NCBI RefSeq assembly: GCF_002608565.1
Contig: NZ_LIXM01000011.1
Coordinates: forward strand, 62,001 to 126,000
Length of the DNA: 64,000 nucleotides
From: Vibrio sp. PID17_43
GTDB lineage: Bacteria; Pseudomonadota; Gammaproteobacteria; Enterobacterales; Vibrionaceae
Direction of reading: 5' to 3'
In this document: one piece after another, positions 43,932-52,978 of the stretch
How the letters are laid out: every line of letters starts with the position of its first letter
Position numbering within the stretch: the stretch's first letter is position 1
The notes under the pieces: model-generated
The model's database searches: none
Seen by the model: the letters and a program-made list of their open reading frames with translations, nothing else
What the model was told of the DNA's origin: nothing
Position numbers and translations under genes: made by a program

Positions 43932-44954
43932 ATGAATTTTGAAAATAGAGATGTCATTCTACACGAAATGTCACTTCGTGATGGCATGCATGCAAAACGT
44001 CATCAGATCACAGTTGATGAAATGGTTGCAGTGGCGACTAATTTAGATGAAGCGGGCGTACCTCTGATTGAAGTGACGCACGGCGATGGACTGGGTGGTG
44101 CGTCTTTGAACTATGGTTTTCCTGCGCACACAGATGAAGAGTACCTGACGGCGGTTATTCCAAAAATGAAGCAGGCCAAAGTATCCGCATTGCTATTGCC
44201 GGGTATTGGTACTGTTGATCACTTGCGTATGGCGCATGACCTTGGAGTGAGCACAATCCGTGTTGCGACCCACTGCACCGAAGCGGACGTATCACAGCAG
44301 CACATTGGTTTAGCGCGCGAACTGGGCATGGACACTGTCGGTTTCTTGATGATGGCTCACATGGCGTCACCGGAAAAGCTGTTAGAGCAGGCAAAATTAA
44401 TGGAGTCGTACGGTGCAAACTGCATCTATTGTACGGACTCAGCAGGCTACATGTTGCCAGAGGATGTCACTTCACGCATTGCGTTGCTAAGAGATTCACT
44501 CAACCCTGAAACGCAAATTGGTTTCCATGGCCACCACAACCTGGGGATGAGCATTCCAAACTCTCTTGCGGCAATCGAAGCCGGTGCGAAGCGTATTGAT
44601 GCCTCTGCTGCGGGCCTCGGTGCTGGCGCAGGTAACACGCCACTAGAAGTGATGGTTGCTGTCTTGAACCGCATGAACATTCGTCATGGTGTTGACCTGT
44701 ATAAAGTAATGGATGTGGCAGAAGATATTATTACGCCAATGATGGAGCAGCCGATCCGAATTGACCGTGATGCGCTGACGCTTGGCTATGCGGGCGTATA
44801 CTCGTCATTCCTACTGTTTGCTAAGCGTGCTGAAGCAAAATTCGGAGTGCCTGCCCGTGATATTTTGATGGAACTTGGGCGTCAGGGTACAGTAGGGGGT
44901 CAAGAAGATATGATTGACGACACCGCTATGACAATGGCAAAACAATCTGCGTAG
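43932..44954 (+). CDS. hsaF: 4-hydroxy-2-oxovalerate/oxohexanoate aldolase (HsaF/TesG)
   Basis: 340 aa TIM-barrel class II aldolase with the manganese and catalytic residues of the DmpG/BphI family: [12 protein letters not shown] near the N-terminus and [31 protein letters not shown] later. It splits 4-hydroxy-2-oxohexanoate into pyruvate and propanal, handing the aldehyde to HsaG. AGGAG sits right at the hsaG stop. Confidence 0.93.
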   Translation: MNFENRDVILHEMSLRDGMHAKRHQITVDEMVAVATNLDEAGVPLIEVTHGDGLGGASLNYGFPAHTDEEYLTAVIPKMKQAKVSALLLPGIGTVDHLRMAHDLGVSTIRVATHCTEADVSQQHIGLARELGMDTVGFLMMAHMASPEKLLEQAKLMESYGANCIYCTDSAGYMLPEDVTSRIALLRDSLNPETQIGFHGHHNLGMSIPNSLAAIEAGAKRIDASAAGLGAGAGNTPLEVMVAVLNRMNIRHGVDLYKVMDVAEDIITPMMEQPIRIDRDALTLGYAGVYSSFLLFAKRAEAKFGVPARDILMELGRQGTVGGQEDMIDDTAMTMAKQSA

Positions 44955-45013
44955 TCACACTCAAGCAATAGTTTATTTGGGTTGGAAAAATAACGATTAA
45001 CTAGGGAGCAGTT

Positions 45014-45793
45014 ATGGCCTCAATTGCAGTTACAGGTTCAGCATCAGGTATTGGTGCTGAGGTTTGCAAAATGTTGGCGTCTGAAGGGTATTCTATTATC
45101 GGTATCGATAGAAATACGGACGACAACTTTACAAAAATCGCAGCAGATTTAGCGACAATATCGGGTCGTCGATCAGCGGTTAATGAAATCACACGTCTAT
45201 GTGACGGTAAGCTTGATGGCATCATTTGCTGTGCCGGTGTTGGTGTTACTGCACCGTCGACGTCTTTAATTGTTGGCGTTAACTATTTTGGTGTTACTGA
45301 GTTGATTGAAGGACTAACGGAATCTTTGACAAAAGTCGGAAAAGCATCCGTGGTTGTGATCGGGTCAGTCGCGTCGACACATCAGCAACAAGAAACGGCA
45401 GAGCTTGCACAAGCGATGTTTGATTCTGATGAAGAGAAAGCGAACCACATTGCTGAAATGATGGGCTCAACCCATTTAGCTTACGCTGCATCAAAATATG
45501 CAGTGACTGCCTGGGCTCGTAAATGGTCGGTTTCTGTTGCGAACAAAGGTATCCGCGTCAACATTGTTGCGCCAGGTGCGGTTGAAACGCCACTGCATCA
45601 AGCATCAAAAGATGATCCTCGATTTGGCGAAGCGGTGAAAAACTTCGTCGCGCCGATGGGGCGCAATGGTCAACCGGAAGAAATTGCTAATGCTGTTTCG
45701 TTTTTGGTTTCTGAAAAGGCGAGTTTTGTGAATGGTAGCGTGCTATTTGTTGATGGCGGTATGGATGCCATGATGCGAGCTAAACAGTTTTAA
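45014..45793 (+). CDS. hsdA: 3-alpha-hydroxysteroid dehydrogenase/carbonyl reductase (HsdA-like)
   Basis: 259 aa SDR. Aligns by eye with the 257-aa 3-alpha-HSD/CR of Comamonas testosteroni: TGSASGIGAE, VNYFGVTELI, YAASKYAVT (Tyr and Lys), NIVAPGAVETPL and the C-terminus DGGMDAMMRAKQF are all matched. The lack of a four-helix segment after the active site is also shared in length. Oxidises 3-alpha-hydroxyl groups, as in bile acids and androsterone, to 3-ketones and so starts the route to KstD. Last gene of the hsaB unit, with AGGGAG upstream and a strong terminator after it. Confidence 0.87.
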   Translation: MASIAVTGSASGIGAEVCKMLASEGYSIIGIDRNTDDNFTKIAADLATISGRRSAVNEITRLCDGKLDGIICCAGVGVTAPSTSLIVGVNYFGVTELIEGLTESLTKVGKASVVVIGSVASTHQQQETAELAQAMFDSDEEKANHIAEMMGSTHLAYAASKYAVTAWARKWSVSVANKGIRVNIVAPGAVETPLHQASKDDPRFGEAVKNFVAPMGRNGQPEEIANAVSFLVSEKASFVNGSVLFVDGGMDAMMRAKQF

Positions 45794-45816
45794 CTTAAGC
45801 GAGCCTTAACGCTATC

Positions 45817-45867
45817 ACAAATAACAAGGCCGTCATTCATACTATGAATGACGGCCTTGTTATTTGT
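45817..45867. terminator. Strong bidirectional terminator after hsdA
   Basis: A perfect 25-bp inverted repeat, ACAAATAACAAGGCCGTCAT and on, with almost no loop. A-rich on the left and T-rich on the right. Confidence 0.85.
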
Positions 45868-46619
45868 TCAAACGAGTAAAATAGAAAATCTCAAGTACCA
45901 TACTCATAACAGATCTATGACGTTGTTCACTCCTAGAGCTGATGATTTATGCTCATGTGCACCAACAGGCGCTTCAAAGACAATGGCCAATATACATGCA
46001 GTCTGACTGATACACTCTCCTTGATGGACCGCTTTCGCTGGACCGTATGCGTACATTCCCATTTTTAGGCTGGTAGGGGCTTGCCCCTGATAAGTGACGT
46101 TAAGTTCGCTTGAAATTTAAACCATCCTCTCTGCTGATGTATCCCAATAGGCAGGTTTTTTTAGCCACTAGTAATTTTGACCTAGATATCGGCATTTGTT
46201 TTCCCCGGCTCACCATGCAGAACGGCTATTAGACATTCATCAGGAAAGAAAGGCGGGCAGCTTCCCCACTCGATGTCTTCATCGTCCATTGATGCCGATA
46301 TTGCTTGTTTTTTGGCATAACCCAACCAAGGCATGACCATAATGGTTGATATGATCAATCAAGTTAAAACGTTTTTTATCGTGACTCCTTACTTTGGGTA
46401 TCTTTCTGCTGACTCATACATTGTCAAAGGAGGGCTGATGACCATGAGACTACGCATGATGCTGTACTCACTCAATTTATGTGTAGCAAGTTATGCAGTT
46501 CGGTGACGTTGTGGAGACGGTGTCTATTTAGAGAGACGTTCTTTGCAGGCTTAAACGCGAATAAGTGAGCCATATAGATTAACTGGCATAGAAGATTGGC
46601 GATATACACACCAACAAAA
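45868..46619. other. Gene-free stretch between hsdA and parB
   Basis: About 750 bp with no open frame of note. It contains one GGACGATG operator half site (minus strand, 46280-46287) without a proper second half. No repeats, tRNA or remnants were recognised. Confidence 0.45.
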
Positions 46620-46641
46620 AGCCAGTCTTTTGGGACTGGCT
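46620..46641 (-). terminator. Rho-independent terminator of the parAB operon
   Basis: AGCCAGTC/GACTGGCT with a 6-nt loop. Read leftward it is followed by a T5 run. Confidence 0.88.
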
Positions 46642-46668
46642 CTGTGCTGTAGGGGGAGGGGAGGCTAT

Positions 46669-47745
46669 TTATCCCTGATGTTTTTCTAGAACTTGGGCAA
46701 TTGCATGATCAAGGTCATCCTGCAGCGACTTAGGTAGACGTGAAAACTCATAAGAGAAATTACGCCCTTTGACTCGCTTGCGAGCAAACATACTTTTGTT
46801 ACTGAACTGTGCCAGTGTCATCACTTCTGCCTTGTCTTTTTCTTGTTTTGCTTCTGTGATTTTAAGCTCAGCTTTGATAGCGGAAATGATCACGTCTTTC
46901 TGATCTTGAGTGGAATATTCAGCCTGAATATTGACAATTTTTTTGCCAATACGGCGGACAAATTCCGTTAAGTTTACATCATCACCACACGCTTTCATCA
47001 CCTTATCAAGTAAGGTGTAATCTGGGTGGGAGAGGGCATTTACCACAGGGAACAGTTTGACTAGGTTGTCATCAACACTCGCTGCTTTGATGGCTTTGCT
47101 CACACCAGCTTGACTGAGCCCAACCTGCGCAGCAATTTCTGCTTGGGTTATGCCCTCATTGGCTTGTTGAATGGCGACACACTGCTTACCAATCTCTCGT
47201 AGGTTGTGTTCTTTCGCGGTTTGTAGTTGCTTTGCTAACGCTTTAGCATCCGCAATCGAAATGTCGTCCTGAGTAACCAGAATGCGAAACTCTTTTACGC
47301 GACCCTCTTGGAGCAAAAACCACGCTCGGCGACGGGAACCATCTAAAATGTCAAGCTTGCCATCAATCTCACGACCCACTGCTGGGTAAAATTGCTGAAA
47401 CTCGAGCGAGTTAAGGTCTTGTAGTGATTCTTCAGTTAATAACGACTGATCTCGGCCATTGACATCAAAAGTAACGTAAGTATCGTCGCGAACCTGCTCA
47501 TACGAGAAGATCACTTCGTTGAAGTGCGCTGACTGACCAGAAGCCAGTTGCCACTGCATGCTTTGACCAACTGACTCAATGCCAAATTGTTTTTGTAAGT
47601 ACTCAGCTGCAGAGCGTCCACTTTTTTCCAACTCATTAGTCAGTTGATGAGTCAAAGAGGTTAGGTTTGATTCCGCTGCTGCTTGTTGCGCTTGAGCTGC
47701 GCCAACTGCATTACCAAGAGGGCTACCGCCACGTTTTTTCGCCAT
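46669..47745 (-). CDS. parB: Plasmid partition protein ParB
   Basis: 358 aa. ParB/Spo0J family: an N-terminal arm, a ParB-N domain with the RRAWFLL and VTQDDIS segments, and a helix-turn-helix with GITQAEIAAQVGLSQAGVSKA (positions about 200-220). It binds parS and stimulates the ATPase of ParA. Its ATG overlaps the parA stop (TAATG), with AGGAG inside parA, so the two are translationally coupled. The length and large partner place it with type Ia plasmid systems. The gene itself contains a 26-bp copy of the parS candidate at 46914-46939. Confidence 0.9.
   Translation of the reverse strand: MAKKRGGSPLGNAVGAAQAQQAAAESNLTSLTHQLTNELEKSGRSAAEYLQKQFGIESVGQSMQWQLASGQSAHFNEVIFSYEQVRDDTYVTFDVNGRDQSLLTEESLQDLNSLEFQQFYPAVGREIDGKLDILDGSRRRAWFLLQEGRVKEFRILVTQDDISIADAKALAKQLQTAKEHNLREIGKQCVAIQQANEGITQAEIAAQVGLSQAGVSKAIKAASVDDNLVKLFPVVNALSHPDYTLLDKVMKACGDDVNLTEFVRRIGKKIVNIQAEYSTQDQKDVIISAIKAELKITEAKQEKDKAEVMTLAQFSNKSMFARKRVKGRNFSYEFSRLPKSLQDDLDHAIAQVLEKHQG
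46914..46939 (-). repeat. Copy of the parS-candidate sequence inside parB
   Basis: Read on the minus strand: AATTGTCAATATTCAGG followed by CTGAATATT, identical over 26 bp to 33419-33444. One arm is shortened to 10 bp. Because it lies in coding sequence, its retention suggests a function or a recent copy event. Confidence 0.65.
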
Positions 47746-48944
47746 TACGCTTGCTCCTGTTCACGCCATACATTCACAATATCACGCAAGATTTGGCTTG
47801 TTACCTCGTAACTATTTTGCTGCGCTGATTGGAAAGTCGCCTTGCTTTTTGGGTATTCACTTTTTGACATGTCAAAAACGGTAGAGAGTAGTGAAGAAGC
47901 CTGACGAACCGCTTCACTGTGCTTAAATTCTTTTGAATAAATGTACGGTGCAAAGTTGTCATACAAGCTGTTCATCAACTCGGTTGTGGTTGAGCTATCA
48001 CGATGGTTCGTCAGCATGATTTTCATAAAGTCATAACCTTCGTGGTTGGCATTGGCCAATAGCGCCCATACTTGAGGGATGTAACTAAAGTAGGAACACG
48101 TCGCATCAATATCATTTTCTGTAATGGATAATGGGAACACCACACTGGTTGCTGCAAAGTAAGCATTGTAAGTGGCATAGCCAAGCGACGGTGGCGTATC
48201 GATAATGATGATGTCAAACTCATCGCGAACCGCATCAATGATATCGCTCAAAATAGAGTAAGGTGAAGCCAACTTGTGGCCGAACACCTGCTCGTGAAAC
48301 CAACCTTCGATCGCTCGGTCAGTTTGTGATGCGGGTAAAATACGCAGGTTTGGAATAGTGGTCGTAAGGAATGCGTCAGACACTGCTTGATCGAACGTTT
48401 CACCTTCATCCAACTCAAAATTGCGCATCATGAGATCGCCAACCGATAGATTGCCTTCCAGCTCGGCTTCCGGCGCATAATACATAGAGAGCGTTGCCTG
48501 ACCGTCCATATCGATAAGACCGATGCGATACTCTTGGTGAAACTCAGTCGCGAGGCCTGATGCGATGGTTGCGGCGGACACTGTTTTACCCACACCACCT
48601 TTTTGGTTTTGAATCACAATCACCTGAAGTTTTTGCACGTCGCTTCGGATGAATTTGCTTTCTTTACGCAACGCTTCTGGTAATAAATCACGCACACGAT
48701 ACATCTCCTCAATATCAATGTTCCATTGAGAGTCTTCATGACGGCGTGGATCAATATCGGCTGCAGCGACATACTTGTCTAAGGTTTTTGCGTCGATATC
48801 AAGGTATGTTGAGGCTTCTGCGCGAGTAAAGTTACGTAATTCTTTACGATGATTAGCCAAAAGGCGCAGGTTACGGCGCTTGATATAGGCGTCGGCGCCA
48901 TCTTTTAGCGATTGAAACGTTGTTGTTGTTTGTTGAGTGTCCAT
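47745..48944 (-). CDS. parA: Plasmid partition ATPase ParA (type Ia)
   Basis: 399 aa from MDTQQTTTT (GGAG six bases upstream; the ATG at 48956 overlaps that site). An N-terminal helix-turn-helix region of about 100 residues (FTRAEASTYLDIDAKTLDKY) is followed by the deviant Walker A NQKGGVGKTVSAAT and the Walker B IIIDTPPSLGYA. The long N-terminal domain marks a P1/F-type ParA that also represses its own operon. Together with parB it positions plasmid copies over the nucleoid. Confidence 0.92.
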   Translation of the reverse strand: MDTQQTTTTFQSLKDGADAYIKRRNLRLLANHRKELRNFTRAEASTYLDIDAKTLDKYVAAADIDPRRHEDSQWNIDIEEMYRVRDLLPEALRKESKFIRSDVQKLQVIVIQNQKGGVGKTVSAATIASGLATEFHQEYRIGLIDMDGQATLSMYYAPEAELEGNLSVGDLMMRNFELDEGETFDQAVSDAFLTTTIPNLRILPASQTDRAIEGWFHEQVFGHKLASPYSILSDIIDAVRDEFDIIIIDTPPSLGYATYNAYFAATSVVFPLSITENDIDATCSYFSYIPQVWALLANANHEGYDFMKIMLTNHRDSSTTTELMNSLYDNFAPYIYSKEFKHSEAVRQASSLLSTVFDMSKSEYPKSKATFQSAQQNSYEVTSQILRDIVNVWREQEQA

Positions 48945-48967
48945 ATCTTTCTCCACCTCGTAATGGC

Positions 48968-48986
48968 AATAAGTATATCCCTTATT
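48968..48986. promoter_or_regulatory. Small inverted repeat upstream of parA, possible ParA operator
   Basis: AATAAG and CTTATT separated by 7 bp, 24 bp upstream of the parA start. Weak; type Ia ParA proteins usually repress at an inverted repeat in this place. Confidence 0.3.
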
Positions 48987-49110
48987 TTTTGAGTGTGGTA
49001 GTTAAAATTGAGGTATAAATGAAAAAATGGGACGTAGATATGTTTGGTCTGTGAGAAAGGAAATTGGGGAGCAGAAAAAACGCAGTGAAGATAATGGCGG
49101 AGGGGGATCC

Positions 49111-49144
49111 CAATAGCCTTCATCTTGGTAGACAAAGGCTATTG
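49111..49144. terminator. Hairpin after kshA
   Basis: CAATAGCCTT pairs with AAGGCTATTG around a 14-nt loop, between kshA and parA. No T-run, so efficiency is uncertain. Confidence 0.5.
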
Positions 49145-49154
49145 TGAGGAGAGT

Positions 49155-50246
49155 TTACTCGCTGTATGGGGTTGCGCCTTTCGGCACATAAACACCTTCA
49201 CACTTATCTAAGAATTCTTGCTTACGTGCTTTAGGGTTATAGAACTGCTTATACCAGATACGTGCTTTCATGAACGGACCGTCACTTGGCAAGAATAGAC
49301 CATTCAGACATGCCGCCTTGTTTGTCCATACTTCAAAGTCTTGAGCAAATGCAAGCTTACTTGCTTCTTGGAATTGACGTGCAGAAATCACATCTTCCAC
49401 GCTTGCTTTCTCTTTACCGCTTGGCGATTTCACAAGTAGACCATGCCACACATGCACCTTACCGTCGTCAACCGGGGTATGGGCAATCATTAGCACCGAC
49501 TCGTAGTATCCCGTTAGATCAGAAAGCAACACACCTGGACCATGATAAGTTGTCGTGGTGTGCAGAATAGGGCTAACGCCATCTTCACCAACCAGCGTAC
49601 GGTGAGGACCACATTGACGCTGAATCGCTTTATAGCCTATAAACTCATTTTCGTATCGTTGTACGGTTGATCCATGAATCGGGCTAAGGTGACCATAATC
49701 ACAAATGTTATCGATGACTTCCTGAGGGTGCTGCTCTAGCTCGCCTAGGTCATCAAATTTCCATTGAACCCAAGATTCATCATCCCACTGAGGCAGAGAA
49801 GGGTGATCCCACTCTGGATCACCATTTTCAGGATCGTGCCAGACCCAGATGGCTCCCATGCTTTCAACCACTGGCCAAGACTTAACACACGCTGTTTTTG
49901 GGATCGGGCCGTCATGATAAGGAATATCGTCTACTTTACCATCTGGACCAAAGCGCCATGCGTGGTAAGGACAACGAATACCATCGCCATCGATGTTGGT
50001 ACCTCCACCATCGATAATTACGTATGACGTGTCATTCTCTGCCGCAAGGTGTGTTTTCATGTGCGGGCAGTAAGCGTCAAGTAGTACGACGCGACCCGTC
50101 GCACGACCACGATAGAGAGCGAAATCACGGCCAAAAAATCGAACCGCAAGGGGTTTCGGTTGGTTGATATCCTCAGAAGTCGCGATCATGAACCAGCCAC
50201 GTGGGAAGGTAAATTCCCCTAGGCGGTAGTCTTCGGTTTTAGCCAT
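49155..50246 (-). CDS. kshA: 3-ketosteroid 9-alpha-hydroxylase, Rieske oxygenase component (KshA)
   Basis: 363 aa. Rieske [2Fe-2S] site C60-x-H62 (YCPHMKTH) and C92-x2-H95 (RCPYHAW). Mononuclear iron site with D183, H186 and H191 in NICDYGHLSPIHGS. The sequence PRGWFM and the GGGTNIDGDGIRCPYHAWRF region follow KshA closely. Hydroxylates C9 of 1,4-androstadiene-3,17-dione-type steroids; ring B then opens spontaneously. Its start overlaps the MFS gene stop by 8 bp, and the GGAG site is inside that gene. The reductase partner is kshB at 1257. Confidence 0.88.
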   Translation of the reverse strand: MAKTEDYRLGEFTFPRGWFMIATSEDINQPKPLAVRFFGRDFALYRGRATGRVVLLDAYCPHMKTHLAAENDTSYVIIDGGGTNIDGDGIRCPYHAWRFGPDGKVDDIPYHDGPIPKTACVKSWPVVESMGAIWVWHDPENGDPEWDHPSLPQWDDESWVQWKFDDLGELEQHPQEVIDNICDYGHLSPIHGSTVQRYENEFIGYKAIQRQCGPHRTLVGEDGVSPILHTTTTYHGPGVLLSDLTGYYESVLMIAHTPVDDGKVHVWHGLLVKSPSGKEKASVEDVISARQFQEASKLAFAQDFEVWTNKAACLNGLFLPSDGPFMKARIWYKQFYNPKARKQEFLDKCEGVYVPKGATPYSE

Positions 50247-51627
50247 GATTTTCTCCTTGTTGATAATTAGGCTCAGTTAGATTCTGTTTTGTGTTAGGCG
50301 CACTTGTCGATGTGTGCATGTTGTCGTTCGTTGTCGTGCTGTCTTCGTCTACTGGTCGGTAATAAAAAGACGCGAGTAGATAAAAACAGGAAGAAATCAA
50401 GAACAAAGAAAACGTAATAAGAAGTGCGTCAGCCAACCCGTTGTCACCAAAGTAGTCGCTAAGACCACCAGTGATAAGTGGGCCTAGGCCGGCGCCAAAC
50501 AGAGTTAGGAATAAGTTAAGTAACGCAGCTGCACTCGCACGTTGTGTGGAACCAACAATTTGACTGACTGCCGCATAAGAGAGACTTGGCCACCATGAAT
50601 TAAAAAACGCAAACAACCCGATGAAGACGAAGCTTGGTGAGATCGCAAACCCCATCAATTCCATGCTCACGTCAGCTGGCCATAGGATCAGTGCGATGCC
50701 TGCTGGAAAGCTAAGTAAAATCCCGAGCATTGGGAATAGAATTTGCCAGCGGAAATGTTTTTGCACCAAGCGGTCACAAACGACGCCACTGAATATACTG
50801 CCGATACAGGCGCTTACACCACTAGCAATGCCGAATATCAAGCCGGCACTGGCTAAAGACATCTCTTGTGTACGTACCAAATAGGTTGGTGCCCAAATGA
50901 CATAGCCATAACCCGCCGTTCCGGCTAGTGCACAACCGATGGCTAGCATTAGGAAGCCAGGTGTTTTCACAATAGAGGACAATTGCGAACGCAGTGAATG
51001 ATGAGGTTGCGCAGTTGTCGGCTGCGATTCTATGTTGCGTTTAGGCTCGACACCGAAAAAGTAGAGTAAAACGGCGAGTAAAATACCTGGTGCACCAAAG
51101 ACAAAAAATACCGTTCGCCAGCCATATTCTTGTGCGATCCAACCGCCGATGATCATGGCTAATAGCAGACCAAGGTGTGGACCCATCATAAAGATGCTGA
51201 TCACCAATGAACGGCGATTTTTTGGGTACAGTTCTGAAAGCATTGAAATCGAAGGTGCCATACCTCCGGCTTCACCGACCGCGACGCCCATTCTAGCGAG
51301 TAATGCTGTCCAAAAACTTTGCACCGCGCCACACAGCACAGTGGCGATACTCCACAATCCACAGCAAATCGCGACCATGTTACGGCGGTTAACGCCTTTA
51401 TCAGCGAAATGACTAAGGGGGAGGCTAAGCAGTGAATAAACGGTGGCAAATGCGAGGCCAGAAAGTAGCCCCATCATGGTGTCTGATGCGCCAAATTCTT
51501 GTTTAATTGGCTCAATCAGGATCGCAATGACGTTACGGTCAATATAAGAAAATACATAAATCAGAGCGAGGAGCAATAACGTTGTATGGGTACGCCAGTT
51601 AACCGTACTCGTAGATGACGGAATCAT
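50239..51627 (-). CDS. MFS transporter
   Basis: 462 aa with twelve predicted membrane segments. MFS signature after helix 2 (LPLSHFADKGVNRRNM) and a second one, FSGVVCDRLVQKH. Cytoplasmic tail rich in Ser/Thr/Asn. Opens with YVFSYIDRNVIAIL as in the spinster/aromatic-acid and sugar-acid symporter groups. Co-transcribed with kshA and preceded by an operator, so uptake of a steroid or export of a metabolite is likely. Substrate cannot be fixed by sequence. Confidence 0.78.
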   Translation of the reverse strand: MIPSSTSTVNWRTHTTLLLLALIYVFSYIDRNVIAILIEPIKQEFGASDTMMGLLSGLAFATVYSLLSLPLSHFADKGVNRRNMVAICCGLWSIATVLCGAVQSFWTALLARMGVAVGEAGGMAPSISMLSELYPKNRRSLVISIFMMGPHLGLLLAMIIGGWIAQEYGWRTVFFVFGAPGILLAVLLYFFGVEPKRNIESQPTTAQPHHSLRSQLSSIVKTPGFLMLAIGCALAGTAGYGYVIWAPTYLVRTQEMSLASAGLIFGIASGVSACIGSIFSGVVCDRLVQKHFRWQILFPMLGILLSFPAGIALILWPADVSMELMGFAISPSFVFIGLFAFFNSWWPSLSYAAVSQIVGSTQRASAAALLNLFLTLFGAGLGPLITGGLSDYFGDNGLADALLITFSLFLISSCFYLLASFYYRPVDEDSTTTNDNMHTSTSAPNTKQNLTEPNYQQGENHG

Positions 51628-51784
51628 ACTTCTCTCCTATCAGTGAGAAAGCCATCGGGATGCTCCGGTGGCCCTTGTTTAAAACATCGTGCGTGACAAC
51701 TTACGCATTAAGTCAATGAGAACGAGCCTCATGACATTGAGTCTCTTTGTTGTAGATAGAAGATAGAGAGTTTGTAATTTTAAA

Positions 51785-51802
51785 CATCGTCCTTTTGGAC
51801 GT
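51785..51802 (-). promoter_or_regulatory. Steroid-operon operator motif, copy 9 (before the MFS-kshA unit)
   Basis: Read leftward: ACGTCC-AAAA-GGACGATG. The GTCC-N4-GGAC core is perfectly symmetric here. It lies between divergent units, 158 bp from the MFS start and 75 bp from the metallo-hydrolase start, so it might serve both. Confidence 0.6.
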
Positions 51803-51876
51803 ATTGCATTCTGCGTATTTTGTTTACATTTTGGTAACGTCTGTTTTTGGGATAAATAAGAGAGGGAGAATTTAGG

Positions 51877-52965
51877 GTGACAGTTGAACGTTCGGCTCCA
51901 GAACATACCAAGTCTCATGCGACTGAACTGAGCTATCCTATGGCTTCCCCATCTGTCGGTGAGCCAACTCTTATCGTACCTGGCGTTTATATAGTCCGTA
52001 TGCCGATGGATTTGGGGCTCGATCACATAAATATCTATTTGTTAGAAGATTTCGACGGCTGGTATGTCGTAGATACGGGGCTTGCGACCCCAATGGTCAA
52101 GAAAATTTGGCGGGAGATTGTCGATAAGTGGTTAGTTAAAAAGCCACTAAAAGGACTAATTTGTACCCACTTTCATTATGATCATGCCAGTTTGGCTAAG
52201 TGGATGATGGTAACCTTCGATATTCCTCTTTATATGTCTGCGGGAGAATATTTTTTGATGAGGACGCTAGCGGATTCGAAGAAAAAGCGCGTCAACACGC
52301 ACTTAAAACCGTTTTATCGTCAGCAAGGCGTACCAGAATCGCTCATTGATAATATCTTGTCCCTGATTGAAATGGATCCTCTATCCAGTCTTTATGCCCC
52401 AAACTATTGCCGCGTTCGCGAAGGTGATGTGTTTCAGATTGGGGGAAGAGAATGGCATGTTCTCATCGGAGAAGGCCACTCACCAGAACATGTCTGTCTT
52501 TATAATGCCACGGATGGTTTATTGATTGCTGGTGATCAACTGCTACCAGAAATCAGCAGTAGCGTATTCGTCAATGAAATTGAGCCCCAAGCTGACCCGT
52601 TGCGTGGCTGGTTGGCGTCATTAACGAAATTAAACGGTTTGCCTAGTGATACGATGGTGCTACCCGCTCACGGTGGTGTGTTTTTCGGTCTGCATCAGCG
52701 GACTAATGCGATATATGCCCTTCATCAGAGGCGGCTTAAACAAACGCTAGACGTCGTACAAAATAACGGCACATGCCATTTATATGAAATCATGCGTAGC
52801 TTGTTTACCAGAGAAATGAGCGCGATGAATACCATGCTCGCGTTAGGTGAGACAGCGGCACACGTGAACTATTTACAATTTGAACAAAAAATTGAAAAAC
52901 AATTTAGTACAGACGGGGGCGTGATCACATACCGTCCTTTTTATGCTATCGATTCGCTTACATAA
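51877..52965 (+). CDS. Metallo-beta-lactamase-fold hydrolase
   Basis: 362 aa with a GTG start (GAGGGAG upstream). Zinc motif HFHYDHA with H98, H100, D102, H103. Further ligands are in GEGHSPEHV, AGDQLLP and PAHGG. Family members hydrolyse thioesters, lactones and phosphoesters. As first gene of a unit with a CoA ligase, kstD and fadD3, it could be an acyl-CoA thioesterase or a steroid lactone hydrolase. That is inference; the substrate is unknown. Confidence 0.75.
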   Translation: MTVERSAPEHTKSHATELSYPMASPSVGEPTLIVPGVYIVRMPMDLGLDHINIYLLEDFDGWYVVDTGLATPMVKKIWREIVDKWLVKKPLKGLICTHFHYDHASLAKWMMVTFDIPLYMSAGEYFLMRTLADSKKKRVNTHLKPFYRQQGVPESLIDNILSLIEMDPLSSLYAPNYCRVREGDVFQIGGREWHVLIGEGHSPEHVCLYNATDGLLIAGDQLLPEISSSVFVNEIEPQADPLRGWLASLTKLNGLPSDTMVLPAHGGVFFGLHQRTNAIYALHQRRLKQTLDVVQNNGTCHLYEIMRSLFTREMSAMNTMLALGETAAHVNYLQFEQKIEKQFSTDGGVITYRPFYAIDSLT

Positions 52966-52978
52966 AGGAGATTGGTCT

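Noticed and set aside
46280-46297. Possible tenth operator (GGACGATG on the minus strand)
   Set aside because: Only the right half matches; the left half reads CGGCAT, and no catabolic gene lies downstream.
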